The position numbers were made by a program, and so were the translations under genes. The notes beneath the pieces are model-generated. The model did not search any database, was not told where the DNA came from, and saw nothing but the letters and a program-made list of their open reading frames with translations. A DNA stretch of 30,958 bases. Origin: Flavobacteriaceae bacterium. Lineage in GTDB: Bacteria > Bacteroidota > Bacteroidia > Flavobacteriales > Flavobacteriaceae. Each line of letters begins with the position of its first letter. Position 1 is the first letter of the stretch. This document shows positions 1-6,698 of this stretch, one piece after another. The stretch spans positions 1-30,958 of the forward strand of contig JABHGH010000022.1 in the NCBI GenBank assembly GCA_018672145.1, in the 5' to 3' direction.

Positions 1-2
1 AA

Positions 3-77
3 ATTGAAGACATACAAATCAATCAAGCCCTTGTTGAACATAAAGATTCTTTAGATGTAAGCGTTCAAACCAACTGA
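3..77 (+). CDS. C-terminal tail of an unidentified protein (partial)
   Basis: Frame 3 is open from the left edge to a TGA at 75-77 and encodes 24 residues ending in SLDVSVQTN. The other two plus frames hit stops (position 5 onward in frame 2; 52-54 in frame 1), and the composition (Glu, Asp, Gln, Asn, Val) looks like a normal hydrophilic protein tail. A small hairpin followed by a T-run lies just downstream, as expected at the end of a plus-strand gene that converges on bshB1. Too little is present to name a family. Confidence 0.45.
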   Translation: MEDIQINQALVEHKDSLDVSVQTN

Positions 78-94
78 ACCTCAACCACCATATA

Positions 95-118
95 TATACG
101 TCAACGTATACGTTTTTT
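95..118 (+). terminator. Possible weak terminator
   Basis: TATACG (95-100) and CGTATA (105-110) form a 6-bp stem around a TCAA loop, followed by CG and six Ts (113-118). It sits 17 bases after the stop of the partial plus-strand gene. An alternative overlapping 12-base palindrome, AACGTATACGTT, occupies 103-114. The stem is AT-rich, so the call is tentative. Confidence 0.35.
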
Positions 119-135
119 GTGTTTAAAATTTGAAA

Positions 136-861
136 CTATAATAAGTTAGAAATTCGGGTAGTCGCCAATTGACGTTGTGTTGTAAACCCCTCAGCATATT
201 CAACCCCCACTATTCTACCTAGGTCTGCACCCCTGTTTTTAACACTTTCAACAAAAGTTTTACTACTTATAGGGGTTTCGGGTTCATTGGAATTTTCATT
301 GAAAAACTGAGAAGCATATGATAAAATCGATTCGATTTTTTTCTCCATGAAACCACTCACATCAACAACAATGTCAGAAGGATCACTATTCCACTGCATA
401 TAATGATAGACCTGTGATGGTCGCCAAGAATCTTGTGCTTTTCCTTCAAATTGAGTTTCAATTTTCTGCAATCCACTCAAAAAACAAGCGTCGTGGACTA
501 AATCTGCTGCTCGACCATGATCGATATGACGATCCGTCTGCGCATTACACAACACGATTTTGGGCTTATAATGACGTAATACCTTAATGACTTCTAACTG
601 ATGAGCTTCATCATTAACAAAAAAGCCATCACGAAAACCTAAATTTTGCCGTAATGTGACACCCAATATTGATGCTGCTTTACTTGCTTCTTTGTCTCTA
701 ATTTCCGCACTTCCTCGAGTTCCGAGCTCACCACGAGTGAGATCAATTATACCTACAGCAAGCCCAGAAGCAACTTCTTTAGCGATGGTTGCGCCACAAC
801 TTAACTCTACATCATCTGGATGTGCACCAAAGGCTACTATATCAAGTTTTTGTTCTTTCAT
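136..861 (-). CDS. bshB1: N-acetylglucosaminyl-L-malate deacetylase BshB1 (bacillithiol synthesis)
   Basis: This cytoplasmic zinc-dependent PIG-L/LmbE-family deacetylase removes acetate from GlcNAc-malate, the second step of bacillithiol synthesis. Visible motifs are the N-terminal AHPDDVE metal-binding signature, LTRGELGTRG, the conserved FRDGFF segment and a second metal/active-site segment DRHIDHGRA. I prefer the ATG at 861, giving 241 residues: it overlaps the stop of the upstream peroxidase gene as TAATG and starts MKEQKLDIVAFGAHPDD as relatives do. An in-frame ATG at 876 would add five residues. The one-base overlap implies translational coupling to the peroxidase. Other bacillithiol genes (bshA, bshC) are not in the window. 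Subfamily naming rests on the full-length match to the flavobacterial BshB1 pattern; a related LmbE deacetylase is the alternative. Confidence 0.9.
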   Translation of the reverse strand: MKEQKLDIVAFGAHPDDVELSCGATIAKEVASGLAVGIIDLTRGELGTRGSAEIRDKEASKAASILGVTLRQNLGFRDGFFVNDEAHQLEVIKVLRHYKPKIVLCNAQTDRHIDHGRAADLVHDACFLSGLQKIETQFEGKAQDSWRPSQVYHYMQWNSDPSDIVVDVSGFMEKKIESILSYASQFFNENSNEPETPISSKTFVESVKNRGADLGRIVGVEYAEGFTTQRQLATTRISNLL

Positions 862-1412
862 TAGCTTTTTATCCAATCAATAATTTTTGGATCATCAGGT
901 TGGGTTCTTGGTGAAACAACATCAACCAATTGTCCATGCTCATCGATAAGGTATTTTTGAAAATTCCAAGTCACGGTTGAACTCTTTACTCCGTTTTTAT
1001 CTTTGCTCGTCAGAAATTCATAAACAGGGTGTTTTGACCTTCCTCTTACCGTTGATTTTTCCATAACCGGGAACGACACACCATAATTCTTTTCACAAAA
1101 CGCTTTGATGGTCTTATTGGTTCCTGGCTCTTGCCACAAAAAGTTGTTTGATGGAAAAGCTACAATCACAAAATCTTTGTTGCTGTATTGTTCATACAAT
1201 TTTTGTAATTTCTTATACTGTGAACTTAATCCGCATTTTGAAGCGGTGTTGACCACCAAAACTTTTTTCCCTTTAAGCGAACTAAAATCAAATTGCTTCC
1301 CATCAATATCATTAACAACAAATTGATGAATACTCTTTTTCAAACTATCAGTTTGTGCATAAACGGCTGTTACACCCACCATCAATGCTAGGATGATATT
1401 TTCTTTCCTCAT
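861..1412 (-). CDS. Secreted glutathione peroxidase-family thiol peroxidase
   Basis: Peroxidase of the GPx family, reducing hydroperoxides with thiols; bacterial Cys-type members usually use thioredoxin rather than glutathione. Residues 1-20 from the ATG at 1412 form a Sec signal peptide ending VYAQ, so the enzyme should act in the periplasm. The GPx tetrad is visible: Cys60 in NTASKCG, Gln94 in QEPGTN, and Trp149-Asn150 in TWNFQKYL. Cys106 in AFCEKNYG is a candidate resolving cysteine. The segment before Gln94 reads SNNFLW rather than the more common NQFGG. An upstream in-frame start at 1448 exists, but the predicted -7 promoter element at 1430-1437 falls inside that extension, which supports 1412. 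It is followed directly by bshB1 with a TAATG overlap. Confidence 0.88.
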   Translation of the reverse strand: MRKENIILALMVGVTAVYAQTDSLKKSIHQFVVNDIDGKQFDFSSLKGKKVLVVNTASKCGLSSQYKKLQKLYEQYSNKDFVIVAFPSNNFLWQEPGTNKTIKAFCEKNYGVSFPVMEKSTVRGRSKHPVYEFLTSKDKNGVKSSTVTWNFQKYLIDEHGQLVDVVSPRTQPDDPKIIDWIKS

Positions 1413-1429
1413 AATGCAATCTTTTTTTC

Positions 1430-1437
1430 CAAAGGTA
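1430..1437 (-). promoter_or_regulatory. Predicted -7 promoter element of the peroxidase-bshB1 operon
   Basis: TACCTTTG on the minus strand matches the Bacteroidota -7 consensus TAnnTTTG exactly and lies 17 bases before the ATG at 1412. I see no good TTG at the expected -33 spacing. The initial transcript would have a leader of only about 10-12 bases. Confidence 0.55.
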
Positions 1438-1472
1438 AGGAAACTCAAAAAAGTGCGATTTTTGGCTTGATT

Positions 1473-1763
1473 TTACACAATTTCAGCGCTCAATCCTGCA
1501 GCTAATAAACGGGTACACTTTGGCTCAAGCTCGTCGTAACTCCCAGATTTGACAGCGCATTTCCCATTATAATGAACAATAAGAGCGCACTGCTCAGCTT
1601 GCTCTGCTGTGTGCTCACAAACTGAGATTAAAGTTTTAATTACATGATCAAAAGTGTTGACCTCATCATTATACAGAATGATTTCGTGCTCTCGCTCTGT
1701 CGAAACGAGAACGTCATGGTCTGGACTTTCTTGTTCTTTATGTGTATCGAATCGAATGTTCAC
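1473..1763 (-). CDS. clpS: ATP-dependent Clp protease adaptor ClpS
   Basis: ClpS binds the N-domain of ClpA/ClpC-type unfoldases and delivers N-degron substrates. The ClpS core is clear: ILYNDEVNTFDHVI (substrate and Clp binding surface), CEHTAEQAEQCALIVH, GKCAVKSGSYDELEP and the C-terminal LLAAGLSAEIV. There is no ATG in the N-terminal region. A GTG at 1763 overlaps the prmA stop as GTGA and gives 96 residues, the usual ClpS size; a TTG at 1790 would add nine residues inside prmA. I choose the GTG. It is the last gene of the DUF1599-permease-tpiA-prmA-clpS run. Family assignment is certain; the start is inferred. Confidence 0.93.
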   Translation of the reverse strand: MNIRFDTHKEQESPDHDVLVSTEREHEIILYNDEVNTFDHVIKTLISVCEHTAEQAEQCALIVHYNGKCAVKSGSYDELEPKCTRLLAAGLSAEIV

Positions 1764-2608
1764 AGTGTTGAATATACATATTTTGCGCAAACCCAGTCAT
1801 CGTTAGTCTCGTATGAATGGATGGAAAGGTTGTTATCAAAGCAACGCTTATTCATTATCTCAAGGTCATATTTATAAAATCCACTCAATAGCAATATGCC
1901 TCCATCATTTAATTTATCTGCATAATAAGAGATATGAAAAAGTAGTGTGTTTCGATTAATGTTAGCAATAATAAAATCAAATGATCCAGAAACTTTATCG
2001 ATATCACCACACAAGACATCTACCCTATCCTCACATTGATTTCGAATGGCATTTTCAATAGTGTTTTCAACACACCAAGGCTCTATATCAACAGCTAAAA
2101 CACTTTTTGCTCCTCGTTGAGCGGATAGAATTCCGAGTATTCCCGTGCCACACCCCATGTCAAGAACAACTTTATTTTTTACATCGATATTGATTACATA
2201 ATTCAACATTAATTGTGTTGTCTGATGGTGGCCAGTCCCAAAGGACATTTTGGGCTCGATAATCAACTCATGTATAGTTTTCTTTGGAGGATGAAAAGGC
2301 GCACGAACAGTATAATCACCAACAATAATTGGCTGAAATGAAGATTCCCATTTGGCATTCCAATTTTCTAGAGGAACCTCTTTCAACTCGTATGAAACCG
2401 AAAACATTGAAGGCATCGACTTTATCGCTTCGTCAATATCGATCTGTCTCCAAACGATAGACTTTGCGTAGGCATTCAGTCCATCATTGGTTTCTAAAAA
2501 ACTTTCAAAATCATAATCGGACAATATCGCTAAAAGGATATCTCTACCCTGTTCAATAGGGCTGACTTGAAAACGTACTTCGTAATAAGATTTAGGAAGC
2601 AAACCCAT
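1760..2608 (-). CDS. prmA: Ribosomal protein L11 methyltransferase PrmA
   Basis: SAM-dependent enzyme that methylates ribosomal protein L11. The N-terminal half (about 1-100) corresponds to the L11-recognition region. The Rossmann methyltransferase domain begins with the PrmA signature EPKMSFGTGHHQTT (119-132), followed by SAM-binding motif I DMGCGTGILGI (150-160), the acidic VDIEP after strand 2, and ANINRN, the equivalent of motif IV. The ATG at 2608 gives 282 residues, a normal length, and overlaps the end of tpiA by 17 bases; the 3' end overlaps clpS as GTGA. These overlaps indicate one translationally coupled operon. Confidence 0.95.
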   Translation of the reverse strand: MGLLPKSYYEVRFQVSPIEQGRDILLAILSDYDFESFLETNDGLNAYAKSIVWRQIDIDEAIKSMPSMFSVSYELKEVPLENWNAKWESSFQPIIVGDYTVRAPFHPPKKTIHELIIEPKMSFGTGHHQTTQLMLNYVINIDVKNKVVLDMGCGTGILGILSAQRGAKSVLAVDIEPWCVENTIENAIRNQCEDRVDVLCGDIDKVSGSFDFIIANINRNTLLFHISYYADKLNDGGILLLSGFYKYDLEIMNKRCFDNNLSIHSYETNDDWVCAKYVYSTL

Positions 2609-3347
2609 TGACTATAGCTGCAAAATCAGTTGCGTTAAGCGACGCACCTCCGATCAATCCTCCATCGACATCTGGTTGGGCAAAAATCTCCGCGGCATTG
2701 GCCGGCTTTACACTTCCTCCATAAAGGATTGACACATCGTCAGCGCATTTGACTCCATAATGATACTCTATAAGTGACCGTATGTAAGCGTGCATTTCTT
2801 GTGCTTGTTCAGGTGATGCAGTTTCACCAGTTCCAATTGCCCAAACAGGTTCGTAAGCCAGTACAATATTTCTCCATGCCGACACATCTAATGCAAACAA
2901 CGCTGTCGTCAATTGCTTTTTGACCACGTCAAAATGCGTTCCTTCTTTTCGTTCGTTTAGCTCCTCGCCAAAACAAAAGATTACTTCCATGTCAACATCT
3001 AAAGCAACTTGTACTTTTTCACGAAGCAATTCATCTGTTTCTCCGAAATAAGCACGACGCTCTGAATGACCTAAAATGACATGATTTACGCCGATATCTT
3101 GTAGCATATTCACAGCAATCTCACCTGTAAAAGCACCATTAGGAGATTGGTGCATATTCTGTGCTGCAACTTGAATGTTACCATCTGCAGTTAAAGCAAC
3201 CGCTTTTGATAAATTGACAAAAGCTGGCGAAATATAAACACCTACATTGGCATCTAAGTCCTGCTGTTTTAATTCATTGATTAGCTCAACGGTTTCCGTT
3301 TGAGTTTTATTCATTTTCCAGTTACCTGCAACGATATGTTTTCTCAT
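2592..3347 (-). CDS. tpiA: Triosephosphate isomerase
   Basis: Interconverts dihydroxyacetone phosphate and glyceraldehyde 3-phosphate in central carbon metabolism. It is a complete TIM barrel of 251 residues. Catalytic residues are visible: Asn9 and Lys11 in AGNWKMNK, the electrophile His94 in GHSERR, the base Glu166 in YEPVWAIGTG (which begins the flexible loop 6), and the phosphate-binding loop YGGSVKPANA (209-218). The ATG at 3347 is ten bases downstream of the permease stop, so the genes are probably co-transcribed. Confidence 0.98.
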   Translation of the reverse strand: MRKHIVAGNWKMNKTQTETVELINELKQQDLDANVGVYISPAFVNLSKAVALTADGNIQVAAQNMHQSPNGAFTGEIAVNMLQDIGVNHVILGHSERRAYFGETDELLREKVQVALDVDMEVIFCFGEELNERKEGTHFDVVKKQLTTALFALDVSAWRNIVLAYEPVWAIGTGETASPEQAQEMHAYIRSLIEYHYGVKCADDVSILYGGSVKPANAAEIFAQPDVDGGLIGGASLNATDFAAIVNGFAS

Positions 3348-3356
3348 TTTTAAATT

Positions 3357-4424
3357 TTAATTTGATTGAACTTTAGGATCCAAATAGATATATATTTGAT
3401 CTACAACTTGGTTAATAACTATAAACAGAAATGAAACAGTCAGTACTGATCCCATAAGCACTGGCACATCAAGAACGTTTAATGCATTCACAATTTCTTT
3501 TCCAATTCCGTTCCAACCGAAAATATATTCTACAAAAACAGCACCCGCAAGCATACTTGCAAACCAACCAGATAATGCCGTCACCACTGGATTAAGTGCA
3601 TTTTTTAGCATATGTTTCCATAAGATTTTTGATGCCGACATGCCTTTAGCTCGCGCTGTTTTCACATAGCCACGATTCCATTCGTCCAACAAAGCATTAC
3701 GCATGAGCTGAGTAACAACTGCTAGTGGACGAATTCCCAAAACAAAGGCGGGAAGAATGATGTTTTTCCATACAACTTGATAGGACTCTCCCATGTCATC
3801 TAGAGCATATAAACTTCCTGTCATCTCCAATGAAGTGTATTCATGAAGAAGAAAACCAAAAATCCATGCTGCAAGGATAGAACTAAAAAAAGAAGGCAAA
3901 CTCATACCAAGTGTACTCAGTAGTTGAAGAAATCGATCGATTGGGCTATGCGCATAAACAGCTGACAACATACCCATGAGCACTCCGAGCAATAAAGCAA
4001 GAAGCAAAGCAGCAACAGCAAGCATTGCCGTGTTTGGAAGAGTATCACGAATAATATCACTAACCTCCACCCCACTCTTATGGTAAGATTCTCGAAGGTA
4101 AGGCCATTTAAGAACCAACGCTTTGTTGTTCAAAGTTAGAAGATGTAAGTAATTATAATTATTGGAAGACAAACCAGTAAATTCATCATTTAATGAATGA
4201 ATAGAAACTGGACTTAAGTCATTTATATAATGTGCGTATTGAAAAAAAACGGGTTGGTCAAATCCGAATTTTTTACGGATGATGGAAAGCTCCTCACTGC
4301 TTTCATTTTGACCCAACATCATTTGAGCAGGGTCACCAGGCAAGACATTAAATAAGAAGAAAACAACCGTAGCCACACCAAAAAGTGTAAATATTACAGA
4401 AGCTATCCTTTGGAGGAAATTCAT
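3357..4424 (-). CDS. DppB/OppB-type ABC transporter permease without partners
   Basis: Inner-membrane permease of the dipeptide/oligopeptide/nickel ABC importer class. It has an N-terminal membrane helix (about 8-28) and LPGDPA just after it. A long extracytoplasmic segment (about 30-130) and five further helices follow, with the EAA cytoplasmic loop TARAKGMSASKILWKH (256-271) and the GWNGIGKE segment near the C-terminus. Length (355) is normal for DppB. The ATG at 4424 overlaps the DUF1599 stop as ATGA. No DppC permease, ATPase or binding protein is encoded anywhere in the window, so its partners must be elsewhere or it has a different role. Substrate unknown. Confidence 0.87.
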   Translation of the reverse strand: MNFLQRIASVIFTLFGVATVVFFLFNVLPGDPAQMMLGQNESSEELSIIRKKFGFDQPVFFQYAHYINDLSPVSIHSLNDEFTGLSSNNYNYLHLLTLNNKALVLKWPYLRESYHKSGVEVSDIIRDTLPNTAMLAVAALLLALLLGVLMGMLSAVYAHSPIDRFLQLLSTLGMSLPSFFSSILAAWIFGFLLHEYTSLEMTGSLYALDDMGESYQVVWKNIILPAFVLGIRPLAVVTQLMRNALLDEWNRGYVKTARAKGMSASKILWKHMLKNALNPVVTALSGWFASMLAGAVFVEYIFGWNGIGKEIVNALNVLDVPVLMGSVLTVSFLFIVINQVVDQIYIYLDPKVQSN

Positions 4425-4960
4425 GAGTTTTCTAAATGAATTAGCGCAAAAACAGCATAATTAATGATGTCTTGGTAGTTTGCATCAAGTCCTTCACTCA
4501 CAATTGTTTGCCCATCGTTGTCTTCAATTTGCTTAACACGTAGTAATTTCTGAAGAACCAAATCTGTTAATGAACTTACACGCATATCTCGCCACGCTTC
4601 TCCGTAGTCATGATTCTTGTTTTGCATTAATAATTTGGTGTTATCTAGTTGAGCATTGTACAATTTTAAAACAGTTTGATCATCCATGTCAGGTTGATCA
4701 GCAATTCCTTTATCGATTTGAATAAGTGCCATTACACAGTAATTTACAATCCCTATAAATTCTGAGAATTGACCTTCATCTACTCGTTGGGTCTTATTTT
4801 TTTGCAGTGTACGAATACGTTGGGCTTTGATGAAAATTTGATCGGTAAGCGAAGAAACACGAAGGATACGCCATGCACATCCATAATCCCGCATTTTTTT
4901 TTCGAATAAATCCCTGCAAAGCGCTATTGCAGAGTCGTACTGTTGATTTGTATTAGACAA
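4421..4960 (-). CDS. DUF1599 protein with two copies of the domain
   Basis: A conserved Bacteroidota protein of unknown function (DUF1599, also called nucleotide-modification-associated domain 1). Two homologous halves are visible. From the TTG at 4960, residues 25-40 read DYGCAWRILRVSSLTD and residues 118-133 read DYGEAWRDMRVSSLTD. Each is followed by a Lys/Arg-rich helix and an (I/V)NY-V-ALI segment. No ATG precedes the domain. TTG at 4960 gives 179 residues starting MSNTNQQYDS, which resembles relatives and leaves room for promoters between this gene and the divergent folP. TTG at 5017 would add 19 residues and leave only 12 bases before folP. It heads the operon with the permease and tpiA. 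Function should not be guessed beyond a possible nucleotide-related role. Confidence 0.82.
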   Translation of the reverse strand: MSNTNQQYDSAIALCRDLFEKKMRDYGCAWRILRVSSLTDQIFIKAQRIRTLQKNKTQRVDEGQFSEFIGIVNYCVMALIQIDKGIADQPDMDDQTVLKLYNAQLDNTKLLMQNKNHDYGEAWRDMRVSSLTDLVLQKLLRVKQIEDNDGQTIVSEGLDANYQDIINYAVFALIHLENS

Positions 4961-5029
4961 GGTGTAAACTTTTGCGTAAATTTCGCTCAAATTTTTTAAA
5001 AATCGATTCTTTCTCAACTCATTTTTGCA

Positions 5030-5866
5030 ATGGTTATTAACTGTAAAACCCGAAAGGTTGATCTATCACAAGGTCATGTCATGGGAATTTTGAACGTCAC
5101 CCCAGATTCGTTTTTTGATGGTGGGCGTTACACCGATTTACAAGCCATTGCCACACGAGTAGGACAAATGCTCGATCAAGGGGCTACCTTTATTGATATA
5201 GGAGGTGCTAGTTCCAAACCAGGATCAAACCCCATTTCAACCCAAGAAGAAATTGATCGTGTACAACCTGCCATAGAGACAATCCTAAAAACATTTCCGC
5301 AATCTCTTATCTCAGTTGACACGACAAACAGTAAAGTAGCTCTCGAAGCAGTTGGAGCTGGCGCCGTTATTGTCAATGATATTTCTGCTGGGAAAATGGA
5401 TCATCTAATGATGAAAACCGTTGCTGATCTCGCTGTGCCCTATATCGCAATGCACATGCAAGGAACCCCTAAAACAATGCAAAAAAATCCGCAATATCGA
5501 GATGTCGTAAAAGATGTGATGGCTGCGTTCATTGATATTCAAAAAAGAGCGAAGGCTGCGGGTATTAAGGAAGTCATCATTGATCCTGGTTTTGGGTTTG
5601 GCAAAACGCTGGCACACAATTATCAATTGCTTTATCAGCTGGAGAAGTTTAAAGAGCTCGGATGCCCAATTCTTATCGGGGTATCCCGTAAGTCTATGAT
5701 TCAGAAAGTGATTGACGTTGATTCTACTGATGCTTTACATGGATCTTCTGTGGTTCACACCATTGCTGCGCTAAAAGGAGCTTCTGTTTTACGAACCCAT
5801 GACGTGAAAGAAGCAATAGAAGTTATTCGTTTAGTAAACTTCATGAATCAACAGCAAAAGAAATAG
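5030..5866 (+). CDS. folP: Dihydropteroate synthase
   Basis: Condenses 6-hydroxymethyl-dihydropterin pyrophosphate with p-aminobenzoate in folate synthesis; the sulfonamide target. TIM-barrel motifs in order are MGILNVTPDSFFDGGRY (18-34, flexible loop 1, Asn22), DIGGASSKPG (56-65, loop 2; commonly DIGGESTRPG), SVDT with Asp97, VNDISAG (115-121), DPGFGFGK (185-192) and GVSRKSM (217-223). The ATG at 5030 gives 278 residues, normal for the family. It is divergent from the DUF1599 gene and followed 46 bases later by cdaA. Loop-2 Ala-Ser-Ser-Lys differs from the enteric consensus but keeps the basic residue; I do not infer sulfonamide resistance. Confidence 0.97.
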   Translation: MVINCKTRKVDLSQGHVMGILNVTPDSFFDGGRYTDLQAIATRVGQMLDQGATFIDIGGASSKPGSNPISTQEEIDRVQPAIETILKTFPQSLISVDTTNSKVALEAVGAGAVIVNDISAGKMDHLMMKTVADLAVPYIAMHMQGTPKTMQKNPQYRDVVKDVMAAFIDIQKRAKAAGIKEVIIDPGFGFGKTLAHNYQLLYQLEKFKELGCPILIGVSRKSMIQKVIDVDSTDALHGSSVVHTIAALKGASVLRTHDVKEAIEVIRLVNFMNQQQKK

Positions 5867-5912
5867 AAATTAACTGTATTTTAATTTTACTTAATTTTAT
5901 AAAAAATTTCAT

Positions 5913-6698
5913 TTGAACCCTCTTGAATTTTTAGAAGTCCGAATCATAGATGTCCTTGACATTGTTCTCGTTGCTATTTTACTTTATTACATCTACAAAC
6001 TTGTCAAGGGCACAGCAGCAATCAACATCTTTACAGGAATTGTTATTGTGTACCTTATTTGGAAATTGACCGACATCTTACAAATGAAAGTGCTAAGCAA
6101 TATTTTAGGTGGATTTATCAGCGTAGGAGTGTTCGCCTTAATTGTGGTCTTTCAACAAGAAATCAGAAAACTTTTACTTACCGTAGGGTCAACAAATTTG
6201 GCCAACAGAAAGAATTTTCGACGCTACTGGAACATACTGACAAACAATGAACTCTCCAAACGATCAGAAGCAGAAGTAGTAGTACAATCATGTACAGAAT
6301 TAAGCGCACAGAAAATTGGTGCACTTATTGTTTTTGAAAGGAACACAAGTTTGGATTTTATAAAAGATTCTGGAGATCAAGTCAATATGGATATTTCTAG
6401 CCCTGTCATTGAAAGTGTCTTCTTTAAAGGAGGACCGCTTCACGATGGTGCAGTTGTTATTGACGGAAATCGAATAGTAGCCACGCGAGTCGCACTTCCA
6501 ATTAGTGATCAACCGGATGTACCAGTTCGATATGGATTAAGGCATCGCGCTGGTTTAGGGATCTCTGAAAAAACAGACGCCACTGTACTCGTTGTTTCTG
6601 AAGAAACTGGAAAAATATCATACATGCGAAATGGAGAATTTGTCTCGTTTTCTAGCAATGACAACCTCATTGAAATCATTCAAGAAGATCTAAATTAA
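5913..6698 (+). CDS. cdaA: Membrane diadenylate cyclase CdaA (DacA)
   Basis: Makes cyclic di-AMP from two ATP. Three N-terminal membrane helices (about 12-30, 36-54 and 62-80) precede a short linker and the DAC domain. The DAC motifs are intact: PLHDGAVVI with DGA at 178-180 and GLRHRAGLGISE with RHR at 210-212. The start is TTG at 5913; no in-frame ATG exists before the first helix. Length 261 is typical. No cdaR or glmM follows, unlike the Firmicutes cluster; here it pairs with folP. Its stop codon is interlocked with that of the convergent exporter gene through TTAA at 6695-6698. c-di-AMP usually governs osmotic, potassium and wall homeostasis. Confidence 0.94.
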   Translation: MNPLEFLEVRIIDVLDIVLVAILLYYIYKLVKGTAAINIFTGIVIVYLIWKLTDILQMKVLSNILGGFISVGVFALIVVFQQEIRKLLLTVGSTNLANRKNFRRYWNILTNNELSKRSEAEVVVQSCTELSAQKIGALIVFERNTSLDFIKDSGDQVNMDISSPVIESVFFKGGPLHDGAVVIDGNRIVATRVALPISDQPDVPVRYGLRHRAGLGISEKTDATVLVVSEETGKISYMRNGEFVSFSSNDNLIEIIQEDLN

